Positions 25,732 to 33,896 of a DNA stretch of 56,170 bases are shown in pieces. Source of the DNA: Chloroflexota bacterium (GTDB lineage: Bacteria > Chloroflexota > JAHJIN01); assembly GCA_018823415.1 (NCBI GenBank), contig JAHJIN010000154.1, positions 1 to 56,170 of the forward strand, read 5' to 3'. Within the stretch, counting starts at the first letter, position 1. Every line of letters begins with the position of its first letter. The notes beneath the pieces were generated by a model. That model did no database searches and was not told where the DNA came from. It saw nothing but the letters and a program-made list of their open reading frames with translations. The translations under genes and the position numbers were made by a program.

Positions 25732-27531
25732 ATGCGCAAGACTTGGCTTTTGGTAGTGGTCATCAGCTTGTTGGTCAGCCTGATGGGACCGATGGCGACC
25801 GCCTCAGCGACCGCCTCAGCGGCCGCCGCGGCGGCCCCCACCGCCGGCTATTCCGCCGGCACCGTGTTTACCACCGATCCGGACGACCCGGATAGTGAAG
25901 CCACCAGCTTTCAAACCACCGACAAGATGGTGGTGGCCTGGTTCTACGGCAAGGCCACCGAAGGCTCCCCGGCCCAGGACTTTACCGTCGACATCGAGTT
26001 CTATACCCCCGGCGGTGTCGAGTACAAGAGCACCTGGTATGACGACGATACCATGACCTTGAGTGATACCATCACCGAGGACTCGGTGGCTCGCAAATAC
26101 ATTCAGGTGGCGGGCACAGACGCCGCAGACAACCCCGGTCAATGGTCTGTCAAGTTCTATGTAGAAGGCAAGCTCTTCAAGATCGAGGGCTTTAGCCTGG
26201 TTGGCGCCAAGACCGGCGGCACCACCGACGCCACCGTGACAGACGTCAAGGCCTATCTGGAAGCACAGGGCTACAAGGTCTATTTCGCCGAAGAAGGTCA
26301 GTTTAGCAGCGGTGACGCCTATGCTTACACGCGCATGGACATGGCTGCCGATGACCTGTACAGCTCCGAAGTATCCAACCAGATTTACCACGCCTTTTAT
26401 GCGCTGCGCGTCGTGTACCCCGACGTTCCCACCCTGGTGTGTGGCCTGATGGCGGGCAAGTACGAGGTGGTGTTTTTTGCCAATTCCAGCGACTGGGACG
26501 ACTTTTATGCCGGCGGTTCCTGGGAGGAATTTGTCAATACGCTACAGTATGGCATCTGGGACCGTGAGACCGGGGAGCCCCTGTCTAGCTCTGAATCCAA
26601 GAACTTTATGACCAAGAACTTTGGCGCCGGGACCCAATGGGCTGCTCCCAATGTGACGCCGGGCAAGGGCAACCCCAATACCGGCCTGGTCAGTTCGGTC
26701 AAGGTCGAAGTGCTCCCGGCCCAGCTCGCCGCCGATGGCAAGTCTGTGGCCGACGTGACCGTGATGGTGTATGACAAGGACAATCAACCGCTCAGCGACA
26801 CCGAGGTTGAATTCACCCTGTCTGGCTCGGCAGCGCCGGGCTGCCGCATTCGCCCCACCGTCACGGCCACCGATAGCAATGGCAAGGCCCAGGCGATCTT
26901 GACGGCCGGCACCACCAATGGTACTGTCAACGTGACCGCCAAGGTCAAATCGACCACCGGTGTGGCCATCGTCACCCTGGGCACCGGCCAGGGCACCTCC
27001 ACTGACCCCAAGGCCGACGATGTGATTGCCGCTTTGACCCAATATGGCTACAAGGTCCACGAGGTGGGCTATTTTACCGACGACAAGGGCAACAAGACCG
27101 ATAACGTCGGTGTGGCCATGGACATGGCCTCCCGGACCTTTGATGACATTGTGGGCCAGCAGATGGTATTGGGCTGGCTGGTGCTCTACCAGACCTATCC
27201 CGATGCCAACGGGCTGTTTGTGATCCTGTACTATGACCGCTATAGCCTGATCTTGGGCACCACGCGCACTGACCTGGAAACCGTACTCCAGTCTGCCGAT
27301 GACCAACAAGTCGTCCAGGCCTTCTGGAGCAAGGTCTTTGGCGGCCTGATCATCATCGACCGGACCACCGGCGAGCGCGTCACCGATACCCAGGGCTTTA
27401 TCCAAAAGAACTTTACACAGGGCGGGAGCAGTGGCAGCGGTGGGGGGTTTGACCTTGCCCCTTCCACCGGAGCCGGGCCGTGGTCGGCTATGCCTCGCGG
27501 CCTGGCTACGCGCCCGCTGACTGCCTTCTGA
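25732..27531 (+). CDS. Secreted protein with Big_1-like domain and an internal duplication
   Basis: 599 residues with a Sec signal peptide (1-33, Ala-rich end). After an N-terminal beta-rich region (40-155) there are two copies of a roughly 130-residue module (170-297 and 428-561). Each begins with ALxxxGYKV, has a (R)MDMA segment and YPDxxxL in the middle, and ends WDRETGE/IDRTTGE...F(M/I)xKNF. Between them is an invasin/intimin-like Ig domain (322-415, VTVMVYDKDNQPLSDTEVEF). The module is not one I recognise. There is no C-terminal anchor, so it may be released or held by partners. A strong promoter and RBS suggest high expression. Confidence 0.8.
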   Translation: MRKTWLLVVVISLLVSLMGPMATASATASAAAAAAPTAGYSAGTVFTTDPDDPDSEATSFQTTDKMVVAWFYGKATEGSPAQDFTVDIEFYTPGGVEYKSTWYDDDTMTLSDTITEDSVARKYIQVAGTDAADNPGQWSVKFYVEGKLFKIEGFSLVGAKTGGTTDATVTDVKAYLEAQGYKVYFAEEGQFSSGDAYAYTRMDMAADDLYSSEVSNQIYHAFYALRVVYPDVPTLVCGLMAGKYEVVFFANSSDWDDFYAGGSWEEFVNTLQYGIWDRETGEPLSSSESKNFMTKNFGAGTQWAAPNVTPGKGNPNTGLVSSVKVEVLPAQLAADGKSVADVTVMVYDKDNQPLSDTEVEFTLSGSAAPGCRIRPTVTATDSNGKAQAILTAGTTNGTVNVTAKVKSTTGVAIVTLGTGQGTSTDPKADDVIAALTQYGYKVHEVGYFTDDKGNKTDNVGVAMDMASRTFDDIVGQQMVLGWLVLYQTYPDANGLFVILYYDRYSLILGTTRTDLETVLQSADDQQVVQAFWSKVFGGLIIIDRTTGERVTDTQGFIQKNFTQGGSSGSGGGFDLAPSTGAGPWSAMPRGLATRPLTAF

Positions 27532-27544
27532 CCATCATCGAATC

Positions 27545-27575
27545 CTGGGCGAATGGGCCGGGCCTATTCGCCCAG
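27545..27575. repeat. Hairpin after the secreted protein gene
   Basis: 10-bp perfect arms, 27545-27554 (ctgggcgaat) and 27566-27575, with no T-run. It may attenuate or protect the transcript end before the DUF350 gene. Confidence 0.5.
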
Positions 27576-27642
27576 ATAACTGACCCGGGCTGGGTTCAAT
27601 GATCCAGCCGATCATCATATTGTGAAGAAAGGAGGTGAGATG

Positions 27643-27930
27643 ATGTTGACACTTTTGCTGCAGGGCTTGCCGCCATTGCCAACCGGAGGCGGTCCGACCA
27701 TCGATATCATGAACTTTGTTATCAATGCACTGTTCGCGATCGTCTGGACCGTGGTGGCCGTCGTTGCGTTCGCCATCGTCATCCCCGTCGCCATGTTCAT
27801 CTTTAACAAGATGACGCGCAACATCGACGAGATGGAAGAATTGAAAAAAGGCAACGTGGCGGTAGCCATCGTTCTGTTCGGATTCATCGTCAGCATTACC
27901 CTCATCGTGGTCACCATCCTGATCAAATAG
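27643..27930 (+). CDS. DUF350-like small membrane protein
   Basis: 95 residues with an N-terminal hydrophobic stretch and two further TM helices (about 30-55 and 70-94) joined by FNKMTRNIDEMEELKKGN. This joined pair resembles one half of DUF350 (PF03994), which usually has two such repeats. The AAGGAGGTGA box at 27629-27638 supports the ATG at 27643 (spacing seven) or 27640 (spacing four). Function is unknown. It lies between the secreted protein and a Ser/Thr kinase, on the same strand, and is followed by a terminator. Confidence 0.72.
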   Translation: MLTLLLQGLPPLPTGGGPTIDIMNFVINALFAIVWTVVAVVAFAIVIPVAMFIFNKMTRNIDEMEELKKGNVAVAIVLFGFIVSITLIVVTILIK

Positions 27931-27966
27931 TTGGATGGTTACGGAATGTGAATGTGCAAGACGAGG

Positions 27967-28012
27967 TATCTGGGTGGCTGTGCCTAGGACATTGCCACCC
28001 AGATATTGTTTT
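27967..28012 (+). terminator. Rho-independent terminator or attenuator
   Basis: A 12-bp stem (27967-27978 with 27994-28005) with a 15-nt loop is followed by TTGTTTTCT. It ends only 11 nt before the ATG of the zinc-ribbon kinase, so it may work as an attenuator or start-site occluding structure for that gene. Confidence 0.75.
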
Positions 28013-28023
28013 CTATCTAGCCT

Positions 28024-29142
28024 ATGAGCCAATGTGTGCGCTGTGGGTTTCATAACCAGCCAGACAAACGCTTTTGCGTGCGGTGTGGGGCCACCCTGCC
28101 TGCTGCCGCGGGCATGCGCTGTGCAGCTTGTGGACACCAGAACGAGATTGGCAAGCGCTTTTGCGGCCGGTGCGGCACCGGCCTGGCACCCTCGGCGGTT
28201 GCCGGCTCCCCGGTGCGCTGTGCAGCCTGTGGCCATTCCAACCCGGCAGAGCAGCGATTCTGCGCGCGGTGTGGGACCCCGCTGGTTGTCAGTTCTGTCA
28301 CTCCGCCGGCCAGCAACACATTGGATAGCCTCTTGGGCCAGATGCTCACCGAGTACAAGATCACGGAAAAAGTAGGCCAGGGCGGTATGGCCACGGTGTT
28401 CAAGGCCATCCAGACCACGCTCAAGCGCCCGGCTGCCATCAAGATCCTGTCGCCGCAATTGGCCGGTGACCCGGCGTTGCTGGCGCGTTTCCACCAGGAG
28501 GCCATCTGCGCCGCCAACCTGGAACATCCGCACATCGTGCCCATCTATGAAGTGGACCAGGCCTTGGGCTACCATTTCATCGCCATGAAATACATCGATG
28601 GGGTTTCTTTAAAAGACATTATTGCCCAGGAAGGGGCACTGGCTTTGTCGCGGGTGCAAGGGCTGGTGGATCAGATCGCAATGGCCCTGGACTATGCGCA
28701 CGATCAGGGTCTGGTACATCGCGACGTCAAACCCAGTAACGTGATGGTGGCAGCCGATGACTATGTGTACCTGATGGATTTTGGCCTCTCGCGCGCCGTC
28801 ACCTCGAGCCAGTTGACGGTGGCCGGCACCGTGATGGGCACGCCAGACTATATGTCGCCGGAGCAGGCTCGGGGTGAAGCGGACATTGACCATCGCACGG
28901 ATATCTATTCCATGGGGGCGATGGTCTACGAGATGCTGACCGGCCAGGTGCCATATCGCGATCTGTTGCCGGCGGCGGTGATCATGGCCCAGATCCTGGA
29001 ACCACCGCCGTCGGTGCTGGCGCTCAGGCCAGACCTGCTGCCTGCAGTGGATGACCTGGTTCGCTGGGGGATGGCCAAGGATCGCACGGCGCGCCCCGGA
29101 TCGGCCGGCGCGTTGGCGGCGGCTTTGCGCGGCGTCGAATAA
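28024..29142 (+). CDS. Ser/Thr protein kinase with three N-terminal zinc ribbons
   Basis: 372 residues, soluble. Three CxxC-x10-CxxC zinc ribbons (first Cys at 4, 7, 18, 21; the others near 33-50 and 66-85) are followed by a Hanks kinase domain (about 108-365): GQGGMATV, catalytic Lys in AAIKIL, HRDVKPSN, DFG and MSPEQ. All key residues are intact. There is no TM, unlike the kinase at 12779-15403. The start has no Shine-Dalgarno and sits just after a terminator-like hairpin. The next gene encodes an FHA phosphothreonine reader, its probable substrate or partner. Confidence 0.92.
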   Translation: MSQCVRCGFHNQPDKRFCVRCGATLPAAAGMRCAACGHQNEIGKRFCGRCGTGLAPSAVAGSPVRCAACGHSNPAEQRFCARCGTPLVVSSVTPPASNTLDSLLGQMLTEYKITEKVGQGGMATVFKAIQTTLKRPAAIKILSPQLAGDPALLARFHQEAICAANLEHPHIVPIYEVDQALGYHFIAMKYIDGVSLKDIIAQEGALALSRVQGLVDQIAMALDYAHDQGLVHRDVKPSNVMVAADDYVYLMDFGLSRAVTSSQLTVAGTVMGTPDYMSPEQARGEADIDHRTDIYSMGAMVYEMLTGQVPYRDLLPAAVIMAQILEPPPSVLALRPDLLPAVDDLVRWGMAKDRTARPGSAGALAAALRGVE

Positions 29143-29238
29143 CCGGCGTCCAACATCGCGGTCCATGCGCAATAGCCGGTCATGGTATCGCCGCGATCAT
29201 CTTTTATGCACACATCGGACACAAGGAGGTTAGCACGT

Positions 29239-29895
29239 ATGTCAGCCTATCGTTCTCCATCTGCTTTTCTGGTCATACAGGCCGGGGGTTCCGTGGGCAA
29301 GGAATTCCCGTTTAACAAGGATACCATTACCATTGGGCGATCGCTGGACAATGACGTGATCCTGGATGACGAGCAGGTCTCACGCCATCACGCCAATATC
29401 CGACGCCAGGGCGATCAGTATGTGCTCACAGACCTGGCCTCGGCCAATGGCACGTATGTGGACCGGCGGCGCATCTCGGAACCGCATGTGCTGCGCCCCG
29501 GTGACATGATCCAGACCGGCTCGCTGGTGCTCGAGTTTCTCAGTAGCGCACCCGATGCAGCCACGGTGATCGGCACGCCGGGGGCCGAGCAGACCGTGGT
29601 GACGGCGCCGCCGGCCCCACGCTATGCACCACCACCGCCGCAACCGGCCTATGCGGCTCCCCCGCCACCCCCGCCGGCCTATGTGCCGCCGCCGGTAGTC
29701 GCGCCCACGCGCCCGGCCAAGAAAAAGGGCGGCATGGGCGGCTGGTGCGGCTGCCTCGTCGTGATCACGATCGTCTTGATCTCGTTGGTGGTGTTGGCCG
29801 TGGCCGGTTATTTGTTCGCCATCATGTTCAGTGTTTTACCGGACTCTTTTGGCATCTTGCCCATGCTAGGCTTGCAGCCGGGTAGCCTGATGTAA
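29239..29895 (+). CDS. FHA-domain protein with proline-rich linker and C-terminal TM
   Basis: 218 residues. The FHA domain (about 8-100) keeps its phosphothreonine-binding residues: GRS 33-35, SRHHA 48-52 and NGT 70-72. A Pro/Ala-rich linker (about 118-160) and a KKKGG stretch precede one TM helix (about 168-192). The protein is thus membrane-tethered with the reader in the cytosol. It follows the zinc-ribbon Ser/Thr kinase by 96 nt and has GGAGG ten bases before its ATG. The pair looks like a kinase-reader unit. A bidirectional terminator separates it from miaB. Confidence 0.9.
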   Translation: MSAYRSPSAFLVIQAGGSVGKEFPFNKDTITIGRSLDNDVILDDEQVSRHHANIRRQGDQYVLTDLASANGTYVDRRRISEPHVLRPGDMIQTGSLVLEFLSSAPDAATVIGTPGAEQTVVTAPPAPRYAPPPPQPAYAAPPPPPPAYVPPPVVAPTRPAKKKGGMGGWCGCLVVITIVLISLVVLAVAGYLFAIMFSVLPDSFGILPMLGLQPGSLM

Positions 29896-29910
29896 TGCCT
29901 GTCGAAACCC

Positions 29911-29950
29911 AAAGCGTCCGCTTCCTGGAATTGGAAGCGGACGCTTTTTT
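29911..29950. terminator. Strong bidirectional rho-independent terminator
   Basis: A 15-bp perfect stem (29911-29925 with 29933-29947), 7-nt loop, T-run on the plus strand and A-run giving T's on the minus strand. It serves the FHA gene and the convergent miaB, whose TAA stop lies inside it at 29949-29951. Confidence 0.92.
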
Positions 29951-31259
29951 ATGTCTGCAACTGCCCTCGCAGCGACCAGGGGCCGGCGTGGATGATCTCC
30001 ACCCGGGCCAGCCGCCCCGGCCAGTCTTCCTCGTCGGCAAAGAACACGAGCTTGTCGGTGCGGGTGCGGCCCCGCCACTGACCCTGGTGCCGGTCTTCTA
30101 CCAGCACCTCAACGGTGCGGCCCAGGTATGTGGCATTGATCGTCCGGGCGATGCCGGTTTGCAGCTCTTCGACGGCCACGCGGCGGCGTTCCTTTTCCTC
30201 TGGCTGCACATCGTCGGGCAGGCGGGCCGCGGCGGTGCCAGACCGGGGCGAATATGCCGCCACGTGTACCTGGTCAAAGCGGGTCTGGGCGAGCAGGTCA
30301 TAGGTATGTTGAAACTGCTGGTCCGTCTCGCCGGGGAACCCCACGATCACGTCGGTGGTGAGGGCCAGGTCCGGGATGCGCGCTCGCATCCGGGCCACCA
30401 GGTCGCGGTAGTGGGCCACGGTATAGCCGCGCCGCATGGCGTGTAGCACGTCGTCGTCGCCGGCCTGGACCGGCAGGTTGATGGCCTCGCAGACCTTGGG
30501 CAGGGCGGCCACGGCGTCGATGAGCCGGTCGCTCATGTCTTTGGGATGGGAGGTGAGAAAGCGAATGCGCCACAGGTCGGGCACCTCGTGGACCTGGGCC
30601 AGCAGATCGGCCAAGTCCAGCCGGTCCGGCAGGTCGTGCCCATACGAGTCTACGTTCTGGCCCAGGAGCGTCACCTCACGCACGCCCCGGCTCACCAGGG
30701 ACGCCACATCGGCTACGATCTCGGCCGGGGGCCGGCTGCGCTCGCGGCCCCGGCGGTATGGCACGATACAATAGGAGCAAAAGTTGTCACAGCCATAGAT
30801 GATGGGCACATAGGCGGTGATGCCCACCGCGTCGGCTCGCGGTGAGGAGGCGGACCTTGTGATGCTGGATTCCTGCTGCCCTGCCAGGGAAGGGAGCAGG
30901 GTGGCCAAGTTGGGCACCAGCGCCAGAAAATCGTCCAGTTCTTCCACGGTGAAAAAGGCATCGGCATGAGGGAAACGCCGGGCCAACGCCGCGCGATCGG
31001 CACCCACAAAGCAGCCCATCACGCCGATGAACACTTCCGGCCGGCGGCGCTTGAGCCCCTTGAGGCTGTTCAGGCGGCCCTCCACCCGGCGTTCGGCGCT
31101 CTCGCGCACCACGCACGTGTTGAGGATGACGACGTCGGCCTCTTCCAGCGCCGGGGCCGGCGCATAGCCCCGGTCCTCCAGCGCCTCGATCAGGCGCGCC
31201 GAATCGGCTTTGTTCATCTGGCAGCCAATGGTCCAGATGGCATAGGTTGGCAGAGACAC
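29949..31259 (-). CDS. miaB: tRNA-2-methylthio-N6-dimethylallyladenosine synthase (MiaB family)
   Basis: Radical SAM methylthiotransferase that modifies A37 of tRNAs reading UNN codons, cytosolic. N-terminal cluster Cys are in IGCQMNKADS, NTCVVRESAE and VMGCFVG. The radical SAM CxxxCxxC is CDNFCSYC, and the TRAM domain is at the C-terminus (about 375-436). The CQMN motif and lengths favour MiaB over RimO. The start is GTG at 31259, nine bases after GGAGG; a GTG six bases earlier is too close to that site. The 25 residues between the N-terminal and SAM domains (about 125-150) are variable. Confidence 0.92.
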   Translation of the reverse strand: MSLPTYAIWTIGCQMNKADSARLIEALEDRGYAPAPALEEADVVILNTCVVRESAERRVEGRLNSLKGLKRRRPEVFIGVMGCFVGADRAALARRFPHADAFFTVEELDDFLALVPNLATLLPSLAGQQESSITRSASSPRADAVGITAYVPIIYGCDNFCSYCIVPYRRGRERSRPPAEIVADVASLVSRGVREVTLLGQNVDSYGHDLPDRLDLADLLAQVHEVPDLWRIRFLTSHPKDMSDRLIDAVAALPKVCEAINLPVQAGDDDVLHAMRRGYTVAHYRDLVARMRARIPDLALTTDVIVGFPGETDQQFQHTYDLLAQTRFDQVHVAAYSPRSGTAAARLPDDVQPEEKERRRVAVEELQTGIARTINATYLGRTVEVLVEDRHQGQWRGRTRTDKLVFFADEEDWPGRLARVEIIHAGPWSLRGQLQT

Positions 31260-31319
31260 GCTCACCTTCCTCCGATGACTGCCGACTTACGGCAGCAGCG
31301 TCGGCGTAAATCTTGGGCC

Positions 31320-31348
31320 ATTATAACAGACCATGCGCCTCCTAGCAA
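31320..31348 (-). promoter_or_regulatory. Sigma70-like promoter of miaB
   Basis: On the minus strand: TTGCTA (31343-31348), a 17-nt spacer and TATAAT (31320-31325). Its -35 is only five bases from the -35 of the divergent hydrolase promoter, so the two promoters probably compete for polymerase. Confidence 0.75.
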
Positions 31349-31353
31349 CAAGT

Positions 31354-31382
31354 TTGACAGGCCGGGTGTTGTGTGGTATTCT
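31354..31382 (+). promoter_or_regulatory. Sigma70-like promoter of the MBL-fold hydrolase
   Basis: TTGACA (31354-31359), a 17-nt spacer and TATTCT (31377-31382). Transcription would start near 31389, only about 16 nt before the ATG at 31405. Confidence 0.75.
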
Positions 31383-31404
31383 ATCGCTCACATTCGGAGG
31401 GATT

Positions 31405-32025
31405 ATGAACGATCATGCATGTCAATTGCACCGACTGGTGCTTGGCCCGTGGCCGACCAATGGCTATGTGCTCGTCAGCGATGGCGAGAGCCTCATCGTG
31501 GACCCGGCCTGGGATGTGGAGCGCATTCTCGACGCCATAGAGGGCACCGTGGTCCGGGCCATCGTGCTCACGCACGCGCACCCGGACCACGCCGGGGCGC
31601 TAGCCCAAGTGCGCCGCGCGACCGGCGCGCCGGTCCATCTGCACCCGGCCGACGCCGAGGCATTTGGCATTGATGGCGATGCTGACCTGTGCGACGGCGA
31701 CGTGTTGACCGTGGGCCGCTGCCCGCTGCACGTGGTCCACACGCCCGGCCACACGCCGGGCAGCGTGTGCCTGCGTTTCGACCGGCACGCTATCGTGGGC
31801 GACACGCTGTTCCCCGGTGGGCCGGGCCACTCTGTGAGCCCAGCGGCCTTGCAGCAGTTACTTGCCAGCCTGCGTGACCGGGTGTTCACCTGGCCCGACG
31901 AGACCGCGTTTTATCCCGGCCACGGCGAGGGAAGCACCATCGGCGCGATACGCCCGGCGTTTCAGGCGTTCCTGGCTCGACCGCACCCGGCAGACCTGTG
32001 CGGCGACGTCGAGTGGGAGTTATAG
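31405..32025 (+). CDS. Metallo-beta-lactamase-fold hydrolase (glyoxalase II-like)
   Basis: 206 residues, cytosolic. THAHPDHAG holds the HxHxDH metal motif (about residues 55-62), VVHTPGHTPGSV the next His, VGDTLF the bridging Asp, and FYPGHGEGS the last His. This set matches glyoxalase II/YcbL-like hydrolases of thioesters; the exact substrate is not evident. The ATG is four bases after GGAGG and well placed for the promoter at 31354. The stop is 8 nt upstream of the next ATG, so the pair is co-transcribed. Confidence 0.9.
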   Translation: MNDHACQLHRLVLGPWPTNGYVLVSDGESLIVDPAWDVERILDAIEGTVVRAIVLTHAHPDHAGALAQVRRATGAPVHLHPADAEAFGIDGDADLCDGDVLTVGRCPLHVVHTPGHTPGSVCLRFDRHAIVGDTLFPGGPGHSVSPAALQQLLASLRDRVFTWPDETAFYPGHGEGSTIGAIRPAFQAFLARPHPADLCGDVEWEL

Positions 32026-32032
32026 GAGGCAT

Positions 32033-33358
32033 ATGCCGCAATCGCCCTTGCCCATGCGCCGCGTCGTGCAGACGTGGTGGCCCCTGGCGGCCAGTTGGTT
32101 GCTCATGAGCCTGGAACTGCCGGCCCTGAGCGCGGTGGTGGCCCGTCTGGACAACCCCGAGATCAACCTAGCGGCCTATGGCGGGATCGTGTTTCCCCTG
32201 GCCCTCATTATCGAATCGCCCATCATCATGTTGCTGGCAGCGTCCACGGCGTTGAGCCGCGACTGGGATTCGTACCGCAAGTTGCGCCGTTACATGATGG
32301 GGGCCAGCGCCCTGCTGACGCTGCTGCACCTGCTGGTGGCGTTCACCCCGCTATACGACGTGGTGGTACGGGGCTTGCTGGGCGCGCCGGCTGAGATCGT
32401 GGAGCCGGGGCGCATTGGCTTGCTGATCATGACGCCCTGGACGTGGTCCATCGCCTATCGCCGATTCAACCAGGGCGTGTTGATCCGCTTTGGTCATTCA
32501 CGGTCGGTGGGCGTGGGGACGGTGGTGCGGTTGGGGGCCAATGGGCTGGTGTTGACGGTGGGCTATCTGTCCGGGACGGTGCCCGGTATCGTGGTGGCGA
32601 CCAGTGCCGTCGCCACCGGGGTCATTGGCGAGGCGATCTATGTGGGGCTGCGGGTGCGTCCGGTGCTGCGCCGGTTGCGCGAGCTGCCCCCGGTGCCCCG
32701 GCCGCTAACGGCGCGGTCCTTTGCTCGGTTCTATGTCCCGCTGGCCCTGACGTCGCTGCTCACGCTGCTGATCCAACCCCTGGGCAGCGCCGCGCTGGGG
32801 CGCATGCCGATGGCGCTGGAATCGTTGGCCGTGTGGCCGGTGGTATCGGGTCTGGTCTTTATCCTGCGAAGCGTGGGGATGGGGTACAACGAGGCCGTTA
32901 TCGCGCTACTGGACGAGCCAGGGGCGGTGCCCAGTCTGCGGCGCTTTGCGGTGTATCTGTCTACATTGACCACGCTGGCATTGTTGGTGGTGGTAGCCAC
33001 GCCCCTGTCATCGTTCTGGCTGGGAGGTGTGTCATCGCTGGCCCCGGCGCTGGTGGCCCTGGCGCAGCCGGCCCTGTGGCTGGCCTTGCCCATGCCGGGC
33101 TTGAGCGTGCTCCAGAGCTGGTATCAGGGCACATTGGTCCACAGCCGGCACACGCGGGGCATCACAGAAGCCGTGGTGGTTTTCATGCTGGTCTGCGGTG
33201 CGATTCTGGGGGCCGGCGTGATGGGGGGTCAAACGCCTGGTCTGTACGTGGGGCTGGGTGCGTTTAGCGCGGCAACGTTCCTGCAGACGATCTGGCTCTG
33301 GTGGCGCAGCCGGCCGGTTCTGCGTGCCGTGGTCTCGGGCTATGCGGCGCCCTTGTAG
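32033..33358 (+). CDS. Polytopic membrane protein, MATE/ANKH-like (MOP flippase superfamily)
   Basis: 441 residues with about twelve TM helices in two halves (about 15-210 and 240-435). Loops carry LALIIESPIIMLLAAST and GLLIMTPWTW; the two-half plan is typical for multidrug/oligosaccharidyl-lipid/polysaccharide exporters. The first half recalls bacterial relatives of the pyrophosphate/ATP transporter ANKH; I hold that only loosely. The RBS TAGGAGG ends three bases from the ATG (tight); a Met at residue 8 is the alternative. The gene's last 19 bases overlap the end of the convergent GNAT gene. Confidence 0.75.
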   Translation: MPQSPLPMRRVVQTWWPLAASWLLMSLELPALSAVVARLDNPEINLAAYGGIVFPLALIIESPIIMLLAASTALSRDWDSYRKLRRYMMGASALLTLLHLLVAFTPLYDVVVRGLLGAPAEIVEPGRIGLLIMTPWTWSIAYRRFNQGVLIRFGHSRSVGVGTVVRLGANGLVLTVGYLSGTVPGIVVATSAVATGVIGEAIYVGLRVRPVLRRLRELPPVPRPLTARSFARFYVPLALTSLLTLLIQPLGSAALGRMPMALESLAVWPVVSGLVFILRSVGMGYNEAVIALLDEPGAVPSLRRFAVYLSTLTTLALLVVVATPLSSFWLGGVSSLAPALVALAQPALWLALPMPGLSVLQSWYQGTLVHSRHTRGITEAVVVFMLVCGAILGAGVMGGQTPGLYVGLGAFSAATFLQTIWLWWRSRPVLRAVVSGYAAPL

Positions 33359-33894
33359 TTGGGAACCAGCGGCACCACCATATAGTTCTCGCCCTGGCGC
33401 ACACTCATCTGGGCGGGCAGGCCCACGTTTTTGATGATGCGCATGACTGCGTCATTGTGTGACATGACCCAGGCGCAAAAGGCCTGGATACCCATCTCGT
33501 GGGCGATGGGGATGAGTCGCCAGAGGAGATAGGTGCCCAGGCCGCCGCTCTGGTAATCGTCGCGCACCACGATGGCGGTTTCGGCTTCCACGTCCTCCGG
33601 TGTGGCCCGGGCCAGACGCGCCACCCCCACGATGTATTCCTCGTTCTCTTCTTCTGCCACGGCTACCAGGGCCGCCTCGCGCTGCGGGTCCAGGTCCGAC
33701 AGGGCTACAGCCTGCTTCCATACATCTGCGTCGTCTACGTTGCTGGCATAGGTGTGAAAGCGCAACTGGCGCGAGCGCAGCGACAGCCGGTGGAACATGG
33801 CTACCAGGCGCGGGGCGTCGTCGGGCCGGATAGGCCGGACCGTCACGAGCCGGCCGTCTCGGGTGGTAAAGGTTTCGGGTTTCAAGACGAGCAT
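33340..33894 (-). CDS. GNAT-family N-acetyltransferase
   Basis: 184 residues, cytosolic. The GNAT core: VRPIRPDDAPRLVAMF at beta1/alpha1, VAEEENEEYIVGVARLA, then AIVVRDDYQSGGLGTYLL, which gives the acetyl-CoA loop (Q/RxxGxG/A), and a C-terminal region with NVGLP. It resembles the acetyltransferase domain attached to Acd/Pat-type protein acetyltransferases, but here it stands alone. It starts 2 nt after the Amt-like stop, with GAGGAG five bases upstream, so the two are one operon. The 3' end overlaps the convergent membrane-protein gene by 19 bp. Confidence 0.86.
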   Translation of the reverse strand: MLVLKPETFTTRDGRLVTVRPIRPDDAPRLVAMFHRLSLRSRQLRFHTYASNVDDADVWKQAVALSDLDPQREAALVAVAEEENEEYIVGVARLARATPEDVEAETAIVVRDDYQSGGLGTYLLWRLIPIAHEMGIQAFCAWVMSHNDAVMRIIKNVGLPAQMSVRQGENYMVVPLVPNYKGAA

Positions 33895-33896
33895 GG

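Noticed and set aside
28024..29895. Kinase plus FHA pair as an antiphage defence system
   Set aside because: No nuclease, NTPase or other effector is nearby, and the zinc-ribbon kinase/FHA pairing is common in signalling of this group.
29949..31259. RimO instead of MiaB
   Set aside because: The CQMNKADS motif and the TRAM end fit MiaB better; RimO usually begins with a GCxKN motif.
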